Of a stretch of 6,026 nt of DNA, positions 1 through 5,450 are shown piece after piece. The notes beneath the pieces are model-generated. The model did no database searches, was not told the origin of the DNA, and saw nothing but the letters and a program-made list of their open reading frames with translations. The position numbers and the translations under genes are program-made. The DNA is from Elusimicrobiota bacterium (lineage in GTDB: Bacteria > Elusimicrobiota > Elusimicrobia > UBA1565 > JACRDR01). The stretch lies in the NCBI GenBank assembly GCA_016212845.1, contig JACRDR010000430.1, forward strand, positions 1 through 6,026, read 5' to 3'. The stretch's first letter is position 1. Every line of letters begins with the position of its first letter.

Positions 1-194
1 ATCACGTCCACCATCGCGGTGGAGCGGAGCGACTTCCAGGACATCTCGCCGATGCACCAGCGAATGGCCTCGTTGACGTTGGACTTGCCGGAGCCGTTCG
101 GGCCGATGATGGCGCTCATCCCCGGCTTGAAGTCCAGCTTGGTCTTATCCGCGAACGACTTGAACCCGACGATCTCGACGGACTTTAAATACAT
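1..194 (-). CDS. smc: Chromosome segregation ATPase SMC, N-terminal part (runs off the left edge)
   Basis: SMC is the ATPase core of bacterial condensin; it acts on the nucleoid to organise and separate sister chromosomes. The 64 visible codons begin MYLKSVEIVGFKSFADKT, the standard opening of bacterial SMC. The Walker A P-loop follows at about residues 32-39 (GPNGSGKS), then an NVNEAIRWCIGE segment and SLRSTAMVDV, which matches the family's GEQSxxSLRGxxMxDVIF region. The hinge, coiled coils and Walker B/signature motifs lie outside the window. The ATG at 194-192 is preceded by a purine-rich GGCGGAGA about 4 nt upstream, which fixes the start. The gene is divergent from the NrtR-like gene and has its own promoter at 270-298. 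RecN or SbcC/Rad50 would not share this N-terminal pattern, so SMC is the clear call. Confidence 0.95.
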   Translation of the reverse strand, partial: MYLKSVEIVGFKSFADKTKLDFKPGMSAIIGPNGSGKSNVNEAIRWCIGEMSWKSLRSTAMVDV

Positions 195-223
195 GTGTCT
201 CCGCCCTCGGCGCTACATTGAGT

Positions 224-253
224 CCATCTTTTGCCATCTATTACCATTCTTTT
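224..253. repeat. Three tandem 10-bp units (CCATCTTTTG / CCATCTATTA / CCATTCTTTT)
   Basis: Three successive decamers start with CCAT at 224, 234 and 244, so the motif recurs on one face of the helix at one-turn spacing. The first two share CCATCT exactly; the third has CCATTCT. The array lies between the divergent smc and regulator genes and is interleaved with the inverted repeat 228-261. A regulator binding cooperatively to iterated half-sites is one reading; chance in a short AT-rich stretch is another. Confidence 0.35.
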
Positions 254-261
254 GGCAAAAG
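228..261. promoter_or_regulatory. Inverted repeat with 9-bp perfect arms in the smc leader; candidate operator
   Basis: CTTTTGCCA (228-236) and TGGCAAAAG (253-261) are perfect inverted copies separated by 16 nt. The element starts just downstream of the predicted smc transcription start, a usual place for a repressor site. As RNA it could also form a 9-bp stem with a 16-nt loop in the smc 5' leader. It overlaps the tandem 10-bp units at 224-253. The bound factor is unknown, and the sequence is unlike the palindromes in front of the phosphatase operon. Confidence 0.45.
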
Positions 262-269
262 CGTACGAA

Positions 270-298
270 ATAATAGCAGAATCCCTCGAAAAAGTCAA
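270..298 (-). promoter_or_regulatory. Sigma70-type promoter for smc
   Basis: Read on the minus strand, a -35 box TTGACT (298-293) is followed after exactly 17 bp by a -10 box TATTAT (275-270). Each box has five of six consensus bases. The expected transcription start is near position 263, giving a leader of about 70 nt before the smc ATG. It lies in the most AT-rich patch of the intergenic region. This is a sequence-pattern prediction; no other promoter of this quality was seen upstream of smc. Confidence 0.6.
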
Positions 299-377
299 CG
301 GAATGCGACGATTCCTCGACGAGAACCCACAGTATATCACGACTCCGGAGCGGTTCCACGCGACCGAAGCGCGCGAC

Positions 378-406
378 TTGACGGAGCGCTCGCGAGATCG
401 CATACT
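378..406 (+). promoter_or_regulatory. Possible promoter of the NrtR-like gene
   Basis: TTGACG (378-383, five of six -35 bases) is separated by 17 bp from CATACT (401-406, four of six -10 bases). The expected start is near 412-414, only 3-5 nt before the ATG at 417, where no Shine-Dalgarno sequence is visible. The transcript would therefore be nearly leaderless. The geometry supports the ATG at 417 as the true start, but the -10 is weak. Confidence 0.35.
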
Positions 407-416
407 TCGTGTGGAA

Positions 417-1100
417 ATGACACCAGAAAGGCACGCCGTGGCGGTCGATTGCGTCGTATTCGGGCTCGACGCGACGAAAGCGGACCTGCGGGTCCTCTTA
501 ATCCGCCGCGCGATCCCCCCCTTCAAGGGCGGCTGGGCGCTGCCCGGCGGCTTCGTTTGGGCCGGCGAGTCGCTGGAAGACGCCGCGCGGCGCGAGCTCA
601 AGGAAGAGACGGGGCTGGCCGATGTGTTTCTGGAGCAGCTTTACACATTCGGCGAGCCCGGGCGCGATCCGCGCGGCCGCGTGGTGAGCGTGGCGTACTA
701 CGCGCTGGTCAATTTGAACGAGCATCCGCCGAAGGCGTCGAGCGACGCGGAAGGCGCCGCTTGGACGCCGGTCGCCAAGGCTCCGTCGTTGGCCTTCGAC
801 CACGCGAAGATTCTCGAGACCGCGCTCGCGCGGCTGAAGGGCAAGCTCCGGTACGAGCCGCTCGGGTTCGAGCTGCTGCCGAGGAGGTTCACGCTGTCGC
901 AGCTGCAGCGCTTATACGAGATCGTGCTCGAGCGCGCCCTCGACAAACGCAATTTCCGAAAAAAGCTGCTCGCGATGGACCGCCTGGTCGACCTGAAGGA
1001 AGTGGAAAAGGACGTCGCGCACCGAGCCGCGCGGCTCTACCGCTTCGACGAAGAGAAGTACCGCCAGCTAAAAAAGAAGGGCTTCAACTTCGAGCTCTAG
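417..1100 (+). CDS. nrtR: NrtR-type transcriptional regulator: Nudix domain plus winged helix
   Basis: This is a cytoplasmic DNA-binding regulator of 227 residues, normal for the NrtR family. Known members bind ADP-ribose-like ligands through a Nudix domain and control NAD synthesis or salvage genes. The Nudix fold covers about residues 5-145 (VDCVVFGLD, then ALPGGFVWAGES). The Nudix box at 45-67 is complete: G45, E51, R59-E60, E63-E64 and G66 all fit GX5EX7REUXEEXGU, so hydrolase activity is not excluded. The C-terminal segment at about 152-227, with RRFTLSQLQRLYE, LDKRNFRKKL and ARLYRF, is the typical NrtR winged helix. The frame stays open back to a TTG at 231, but homology begins just after the ATG at 417, and the extra 62 residues would cover the smc promoter and the operator-like repeats. 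The gene ends with TAG directly before a 41-bp palindrome. It lies upstream of an operon with two NAD-related enzymes, a plausible target. The family is clear; the symbol and target are inferred. Confidence 0.85.
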   Translation: MTPERHAVAVDCVVFGLDATKADLRVLLIRRAIPPFKGGWALPGGFVWAGESLEDAARRELKEETGLADVFLEQLYTFGEPGRDPRGRVVSVAYYALVNLNEHPPKASSDAEGAAWTPVAKAPSLAFDHAKILETALARLKGKLRYEPLGFELLPRRFTLSQLQRLYEIVLERALDKRNFRKKLLAMDRLVDLKEVEKDVAHRAARLYRFDEEKYRQLKKKGFNFEL

Positions 1101-1101
1101 C

Positions 1102-1142
1102 AACAACTTAAGCCTGGGGTCAGACCCCAGGCTTAAGTTGTT
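1102..1142. repeat. Perfect 41-bp palindrome with a GGGGTCAGACCCC core; possible bidirectional terminator
   Basis: The arms 1102-1121 and 1123-1142 are perfect 20-bp inverted copies around a single A at 1122. The element starts 2 nt after the NrtR-like stop codon and ends 6 nt before the next -35 box. In RNA it would form a very stable hairpin and could stop transcription from the regulator gene. However, there is no real U-tract after it (TTGTTTGGG), so a classical intrinsic terminator is not assured. The TGGGGTCAGACCCCA core resembles dispersed intergenic palindromes seen in many environmental bacterial genomes, sometimes mobilised like REP elements. Only one copy is present in this window. 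Confidence 0.75.
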
Positions 1143-1148
1143 TGGGTC

Positions 1149-1177
1149 TTGACATAGTGTTGTTTATACACTATAGT
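1149..1177 (+). promoter_or_regulatory. Near-consensus sigma70 promoter of the phosphatase-kinase-NAD operon
   Basis: A perfect -35 TTGACA (1149-1154) is followed after exactly 17 bp by a -10 TATAGT (1172-1177, five of six consensus bases). The expected transcription start is 1183-1185, which coincides with the ATG of the phosphatase gene at 1184. There is no Shine-Dalgarno sequence before that ATG, unlike the later genes in the operon, so the first gene is predicted to be leaderless. Overlapping palindromes occupy the spacer and the -10, so this strong promoter is probably repressible. Confidence 0.75.
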
Positions 1178-1179
1178 GT
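1154..1179. promoter_or_regulatory. Overlapping palindromes in the operon promoter; candidate operator
   Basis: ATAGTGT (1154-1160) and ACACTAT (1168-1174) are perfect 7-bp inverted arms with a 7-nt spacer, 21 bp in all. The second arm is also half of a 12-bp perfect palindrome, ACACTATAGTGT (1168-1179), giving three regularly placed half-sites. They cover the last -35 base, the whole spacer and the -10, so a bound protein would block RNA polymerase. NrtR operators in several bacteria are palindromes of about this length, which makes the upstream NrtR-like protein the first candidate binder; that link is inferred. No further copy was found near the regulator's own start or the smc promoter. 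Confidence 0.6.
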
Positions 1180-1183
1180 GTAC

Positions 1184-1837
1184 ATGAGACACTTAGTGGT
1201 GGCGGGGTCGGCGACTGGACGCGCTCACTGGCTGGCGGAGCGCCCCAACCAGGACGCTTTCCGGGTGCTCTCGGGGGATTGGGGAGCGGTCGCCGTCGTC
1301 TGCGACGGCTGCGGCTCCGAGCCCATGAGCGGGATAGGCGCCTAGCTGGGCGCCCGCCTCACCGCCCTCGCGGCCGCCCGGATGCTCGAGACCTCCGGCG
1401 CCCTCGATCTCACGGTCCTCGAACGCCGGGTGCTCTCCGGGCTCCGCCTCGCCGCCCTCGCCGCCGGGCTCGACGTCCGCGAACACCTTCTGTTTACGAT
1501 CGTCGGCGCGGCCTGCTCGGCGGACCACGCCCTGGCCTTCGCCTGCGGCGACGGCGGGATCGTCATCGACGGCGCGCTCCGCCGCTTGGGCCCCTTCCCC
1601 GGCAACGCGCCGCCGTATCTGGCCTACGCGCTCGAGGGCGCTCCCGCCGCCTTCGAGTCGCTCTACGACGGCCCCGCCGCGCGCGTCCTCATCGCCACCG
1701 ACGGCGCGGCCGACCTCGACCTCGCCTTCGAGTCGGACGAACGCCTCTTCGCCAACCCCGATCTTCTCCGCCGCAAGCTCAAGCTGCAGAGGCCCGCGGA
1801 CGACGCCACCGCAGCCCTAATAAGGAGGGCGGTATGA
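1184..1837 (+). pseudogene. PP2C-family Ser/Thr protein phosphatase interrupted by an in-frame TAG
   Basis: PP2C enzymes remove phosphate from Ser/Thr residues using two metal ions. The frame reads through 217 codons, a normal length for small bacterial PP2C_2-type proteins, with one interruption: TAG at 1343-1345 (codon 54). All hallmark motifs lie in this single frame. ERPNQDAF and VAVVCDGCGS come before the stop. LGARLTALAA, FTIVGAACSADH, ACGDGG, VLIATDGAADL and DDATAALI come after it. Every metal-binding Asp position (NQDA, CDG, GDG, TDG, DDAT) is retained, with no frameshift or second stop, so the lesion is recent, an error, or tolerated. The break falls in the conserved S-x-x-GA-x-LGARL stretch, where Gln (CAG) or Glu (GAG) would fit by one base change. 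Restart at ATG 1382 would lose the first two metal-binding Asp residues. The gene ends in a 4-bp ATGA overlap with the kinase, its expected antagonist. Confidence 0.8.
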
Positions 1838-3591
1838 CCGAGGTCATGCTCGGCGGACGCCGCCTCAAGGTGCAGCCCGCGCAGTCGATCGGCACGGGCG
1901 GCGAGGCCGACGTCTACGACATCGGCTCAGGCTTGGCGCTCAAGCTCTACAAGGGGCCCGACCATCCCGACTACAAGGGACGCCCGGAGGAGATCGACGC
2001 CGCGCGCGAGCGCCTGCGCACCCGCTGGGAGAAGCTCCGCGATTTTCCCGCCGGCCTGCCGGGCCGGGTGGTCGCGCCGCAGCAGCTCGCGCTCGACCGC
2101 GCGGGACGCGTCGTGGGCTACGCGATGCGGCTCGTGCCGGGCGCCGAACCCCTGCTCAAGTGGTCGGACCCCTCCTTCCGCCGCGCGGTGCCGAACGCCG
2201 CCGTCGCCCCCCTCTTCCTCGACTTGCACGCCACCGTCGCGCGGCTCCACGAGCTCGGGATCGTGGTCGGCGACTTCAACGACTTGAACGTCCTCACCGC
2301 CCACGGCGCGGCGCACCTAATCGACGCCGACAGCTTCCAGTTCGGGCCGCACGCCTGCCTCGCCTACACCGACCGCTTCGTCGACCCGCTCGTGTGCGAC
2401 CAAGGCCTGCGCCCCTCGAAGGCTCACTCGACGGCGTCGGACTGGTACGCCTTCGACGTGATGCTCTTCCAGTCGCTCCTGCTCGTGCATCCCTACGGCG
2501 GCGTGCTGCCCGGTCCGGGGCGGCCGGCCGACCGGACGCTCCATCGCGTGACGGTCTTCGACCCGAAGGTGCGCTACCCAAAGGCCGCGGTGCCGTGGAA
2601 GGCCCTGCCGGACGAGCTCCTGCATCGCTTCCACGAGACGTTCGCGCAGGACGTCCGCGCGCCCTTTCCGCGCGCGCTGCTCGACGGCCTGTGCTGGACC
2701 CGCTGCGCCTCGTGCGGCCTCGCGCACGCCCGCGCGGCCTGCCCAGTCTGCGCCGGCGCCCAGGTGCACGCGCGGAGACAACTCGTCGTCATCCGCGGCC
2801 GCGTGAAGGCCACGCGGCTGCTCGACACCGACGGCGAAATCCTCGCCGTCTCGGCCTCGGGCTGGCTCGTCTACGGCGGCGGCGAGTACCGCCGCGAGGA
2901 CGGCAGGACCGTCGCGCTCGGAGCGCTGCGGCCCGGCATGCGGTTTTTCCTCGACGGCGAGAACACCCTCGCCGCCCAGCCCGGCGAGGCGTTCGCCCAC
3001 GCGGCGCGGCGCTCGTACTGGGAGCGCGACGGCGCGCTGTGGCGCGACGGGGCGCTCGGCGACGAGCGCATCGGCGAGGTGCTCGCCGGACAGACCCGGC
3101 TTTGGTCCGGCCCCGAGTTCGGCTTCGGCTTCTACCGCGCGGGCGGGCTCACGGTCGGCTTCACGTTCCACCCCGAGCGCAAAGGCCTCAACGACGGCGT
3201 CGTCTTGCCCCCCATGCGCGGACGCGTGCTCGACGCCGCGTGCGTGTTCGGACCCGGCCGGGCGTGGCTCCTGCTGCAGCTCGAGCTCGGCGGCAAGCTC
3301 ACGCGGCGCTGCGTCGTGATAAAAAAAGACGGGACGGTCGCCGCCTCCGTCGACGCCCCGGCCTGGCTCGAGAGCCTGCACGGCGCCTGCGCCGCGGGCC
3401 CGCATCTCTTCGTCCCGACGGACCGCGGGATCGTGCGCGTGCAGGAAGACCTTTCGCTGACGACGGAGTACGCGGAGACCGAGCCCTTCGTGGACTCGGC
3501 CTCGAGGCTCGCGGCGGGGCCGGACGGCATCGTCGTGGCCAACCGCCGCGAGATCCTCAAACTCGAAGTCACCCAGGAGGCGACCGTATGA
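1834..3591 (+). CDS. TerY-P-type protein kinase with zinc ribbon and propeller-like C-terminal region
   Basis: This 585-residue cytoplasmic protein has no signal peptide or membrane segment. It opens with a eukaryotic-type kinase domain (about 10-280): glycine loop IGTGGEADVY (19-28), ATP-binding Lys37 in LALKLYK, catalytic loop GDFNDLNVL with Asp147 and Asn152, metal-binding Asp164 in LIDADSFQF in place of DFG, and Asp203 in SDWYAFDV. The LIDxDSFQ variant is typical of kinases that accompany PP2C and TerY-like vWA proteins. A zinc ribbon follows, CxxC-x8-CxxC at Cys291, 294, 303 and 306. The last ~275 residues are Gly/Trp/Asp-rich beta-strand-like repeats resembling a beta-propeller; I do not recognise the family, and it may sense or bind a partner. 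The start has AAGGAGG 5 nt upstream and overlaps the phosphatase stop, implying translational coupling. The catalytic residues are intact, so activity is likely; the substrate is unknown. Confidence 0.85.
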   Translation: MTEVMLGGRRLKVQPAQSIGTGGEADVYDIGSGLALKLYKGPDHPDYKGRPEEIDAARERLRTRWEKLRDFPAGLPGRVVAPQQLALDRAGRVVGYAMRLVPGAEPLLKWSDPSFRRAVPNAAVAPLFLDLHATVARLHELGIVVGDFNDLNVLTAHGAAHLIDADSFQFGPHACLAYTDRFVDPLVCDQGLRPSKAHSTASDWYAFDVMLFQSLLLVHPYGGVLPGPGRPADRTLHRVTVFDPKVRYPKAAVPWKALPDELLHRFHETFAQDVRAPFPRALLDGLCWTRCASCGLAHARAACPVCAGAQVHARRQLVVIRGRVKATRLLDTDGEILAVSASGWLVYGGGEYRREDGRTVALGALRPGMRFFLDGENTLAAQPGEAFAHAARRSYWERDGALWRDGALGDERIGEVLAGQTRLWSGPEFGFGFYRAGGLTVGFTFHPERKGLNDGVVLPPMRGRVLDAACVFGPGRAWLLLQLELGGKLTRRCVVIKKDGTVAASVDAPAWLESLHGACAAGPHLFVPTDRGIVRVQEDLSLTTEYAETEPFVDSASRLAAGPDGIVVANRREILKLEVTQEATV

Positions 3592-4646
3592 ACGTCCAGA
3601 CACCGCTGGCCCCGCCGGCGTTCTTCGACCCGAAGAACGCGGCGAAGTGGGAGTACGCTCCCGATCAGCAGAAGCTGTTCGCCGCGGCGGAAGACTACCG
3701 CCGCGAGCACGGAATCTTGCCGGCCGCCTCCGACAAGACGACGGTCCATCTGCTCCTCATCGACGTGCAGAAGGACTTCTGCTTCCCGAACGGCTCGCTC
3801 TACGTCGCGGGCCGGTCGGGCCACGGCGCGATCGACGACAGCCGGAAGCTCTCGGAGTTCCTCTACCGGAACCTCCGGCACGTCACGAACATAACGACGA
3901 CGATGGATACGCACTTCGCGTATCAGATCTTCTTCCCGTCGTTTTGGATCGACAAGGACGAGAGGCCGCTGACCGCCTTCCGGGAGATCACCGCCGACCA
4001 GGTGGGCCGGGGCGAGGTGCGGCCGTCGCCGATGGTGGCGAAGTGGCTGTGCGGCGGCAACTACTCGTGGCTCCTCAAGCAGGCGTACCACTACTGCGCC
4101 GAGCTCGAGAAAGCGGCCAAATACCGGCTGTTCCTCTGGCCGCCGCACTGCGTGCTCGGCTCGGACGGCCACGCGCTCGCGGGCGTGCTGCACGAGGCGA
4201 GATTGTTCCACTCGTTCGTCCGCGGCGCGCAGTCGTGGGTCGAGGTGAAGGGCGGCAACGCGCTGACCGAAAATTACTCGGTCCTGCGGCCGGAGGTGCT
4301 CACGCGCCACGACGGCGCGCCCTTGGCCCAGCGGAACACGCAGTTCCTCAAGACGCTGCTGACGTCCGACGTGGTGGCGATCGCCGGACAGGCGGCCAGC
4401 CACTGCGTGAAGAGCTCGATCGACGACCTCCTGGGCGAGATCTTGGCCCAGGATCCGGCGCTCGCAAAGAAGGTCTACATCCTCACCGACTGCATGTCGT
4501 CGGTGACCGTGCCGGACGGCAAGGGCGGGCTCGCGGCGGACTTCACGCCGCAGGCCGAGTCGGCGTTTGGGCGCTTCGCCGACGCGGGCATGAACCTCGT
4601 GAAGTCGACGGACCCGATCGAAGCCTGGCCGGGCATTCGCCTCTAG
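3588..4646 (+). CDS. Nicotinamidase/isochorismatase-like cysteine hydrolase, long variant
   Basis: This 352-residue protein belongs to the isochorismatase-like cysteine hydrolases, which include nicotinamidase (nicotinamide to nicotinic acid in NAD salvage). Visible active-site candidates are Asp59 in LLLIDVQKDFC, Lys221 in VEVKGGNALTENYS, and nucleophile Cys273 in GQAASHCVKSSIDDL. Asp107 and His109 (TMDTHF), with His187 in LWPPHCVLG, could hold the metal seen in nicotinamidases. It is much longer than the usual 180-220 residues. It has about 50 extra residues at the N-terminus, a roughly 70-residue insertion between the DTH motif and WPPHC, and a C-terminal tail ending STDPIEAWPGIRL. The substrate may therefore be larger than nicotinamide or different from it. 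AGGAGG lies 7 nt upstream of the ATG, and the start overlaps the kinase stop by 4 bp. The NADK-like gene downstream supports a role in NAD metabolism; nicotinamidase activity itself is an inference. Confidence 0.85.
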   Translation: MNVQTPLAPPAFFDPKNAAKWEYAPDQQKLFAAAEDYRREHGILPAASDKTTVHLLLIDVQKDFCFPNGSLYVAGRSGHGAIDDSRKLSEFLYRNLRHVTNITTTMDTHFAYQIFFPSFWIDKDERPLTAFREITADQVGRGEVRPSPMVAKWLCGGNYSWLLKQAYHYCAELEKAAKYRLFLWPPHCVLGSDGHALAGVLHEARLFHSFVRGAQSWVEVKGGNALTENYSVLRPEVLTRHDGAPLAQRNTQFLKTLLTSDVVAIAGQAASHCVKSSIDDLLGEILAQDPALAKKVYILTDCMSSVTVPDGKGGLAADFTPQAESAFGRFADAGMNLVKSTDPIEAWPGIRL

Positions 4647-4657
4647 GAGAAATCTCT

Positions 4658-5440
4658 ATGGAAGACCCTAAAGAATTGTTTAATGCGGCTCTGAAGGAAG
4701 GCGAGCTGTCGGACGCTTCGATGCAGGCCCTGAGCATCCCCGACCTGGGCGCGCAGATCCAGGCCGGGCTCGGGGTCCATCCCGACGACGTGCCCGCCAG
4801 CGAGGTGGTCCTCGTCACGATGATGCCGGACGACTCGGGCTCGATCCGCTTCGGCGGCAACGCGCAGGCGGTGCGCGACGGGCACAACCTCGTCCTGGAG
4901 GCGCTGGCGGCCTCCAAGCAGAAGGAGGGCATGCTCGCGCACACGCGCTACCTCAACGGGAAGGTGCTCTACCCGTACTGCGCCTTGAGCGGCACGATGC
5001 GCATGGACGCCAAGAACTACGACCCGAACCTCGGGACGCCGCTCTACGACCAGACGGTCGTCCTGCTCGGCACGGTGCTCGCGAAGTCGCGGCAATTCGC
5101 GCAGGCCGGCGTGCCTTCCCGCACGGTGACGCTTCTCATCACCGACGGCGCGGACGAGGGCTCGTGCCAGTCGAAGGCGAAGGACGTCCGGGCGCTGGTC
5201 GAGGACATGAAGCGGCAGGAGCGCCACATCGTGGCGGCGCTGGGACTCAGAGACGGGCAGACGAACTTCAAGCAGGTCTTCCGCGAGATGGGGATCGACG
5301 ACCAGTGGATCCTCACCGTCGGGAGCTCCGCCTCCGAGATCCGGCGCGCGTTTCAGGTGTTCTCGCAGTCGGCGGTCCGCGCGAGCCAGAGCGCGGGGCA
5401 GTTCTCGAAGACCGCGGTCGGAGGCTTCGGCGCACCGTGA
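4658..5440 (+). CDS. TerY-like von Willebrand factor A (vWA) domain protein
   Basis: vWA domains bind partner proteins through a metal-ion-dependent adhesion site (MIDAS). This 260-residue protein has no export signal and is probably cytoplasmic. The MIDAS is complete: DxSxS at Asp58, Ser60 and Ser62 (PDDSGS), Thr127 in LGTPLYDQT, and Asp163 in LLITDGADEG. About 45 residues precede the vWA domain. A Ser/Ala/Gly-rich, probably flexible tail follows it (about 234-260, with SQSAVRASQSAGQFSK), which might offer phosphorylatable Ser/Thr residues. The GTPLY motif and the PP2C and kinase neighbours point to the TerY type found in phospho-signalling triads. The Shine-Dalgarno AGGAGA (4645-4650) overlaps the stop codon of the preceding gene, 7 nt before the ATG. 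Its role as scaffold or phosphorylation target is inferred from context. Confidence 0.85.
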   Translation: MEDPKELFNAALKEGELSDASMQALSIPDLGAQIQAGLGVHPDDVPASEVVLVTMMPDDSGSIRFGGNAQAVRDGHNLVLEALAASKQKEGMLAHTRYLNGKVLYPYCALSGTMRMDAKNYDPNLGTPLYDQTVVLLGTVLAKSRQFAQAGVPSRTVTLLITDGADEGSCQSKAKDVRALVEDMKRQERHIVAALGLRDGQTNFKQVFREMGIDDQWILTVGSSASEIRRAFQVFSQSAVRASQSAGQFSKTAVGGFGAP

Positions 5441-5450
5441 GGCAGACACC

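Noticed and set aside
231..416. TTG start at 231 extending the NrtR-like protein by 62 residues
   Set aside because: The extension covers the smc promoter and operator-like repeats, shows no family similarity, and the NrtR homology begins directly after ATG 417. A 227-residue protein is the normal family length.
1142..1183. Upstream TTG start at 1142 for the phosphatase
   Set aside because: The added residues would be translated from the -35/-10 promoter and palindromes. PP2C similarity starts with the ATG at 1184.
1343..1345. Genome-wide recoding of TAG as a sense codon
   Set aside because: TAG ends the NrtR-like gene (1098-1100) directly before a palindrome and ends the hydrolase (4644-4646) within the ribosome-binding site of the next gene. 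TAG is therefore a normal stop here; only site-specific readthrough remains possible.
1382..1837. Separate functional gene starting at ATG 1382
   Set aside because: There is no ribosome-binding site before it, and the product would lack the first two metal-binding motifs of PP2C. It is better read as the downstream part of the interrupted phosphatase.
2317..4403. Long minus-strand open frames at 2317-3603 and 3132-4403 (over 420 codons each)
   Set aside because: They are antisense to the kinase and hydrolase genes, are Arg/Ala/Glu-rich low-information translations without recognisable motifs, and overlap each other. This is the usual artefact of high GC at third codon positions.
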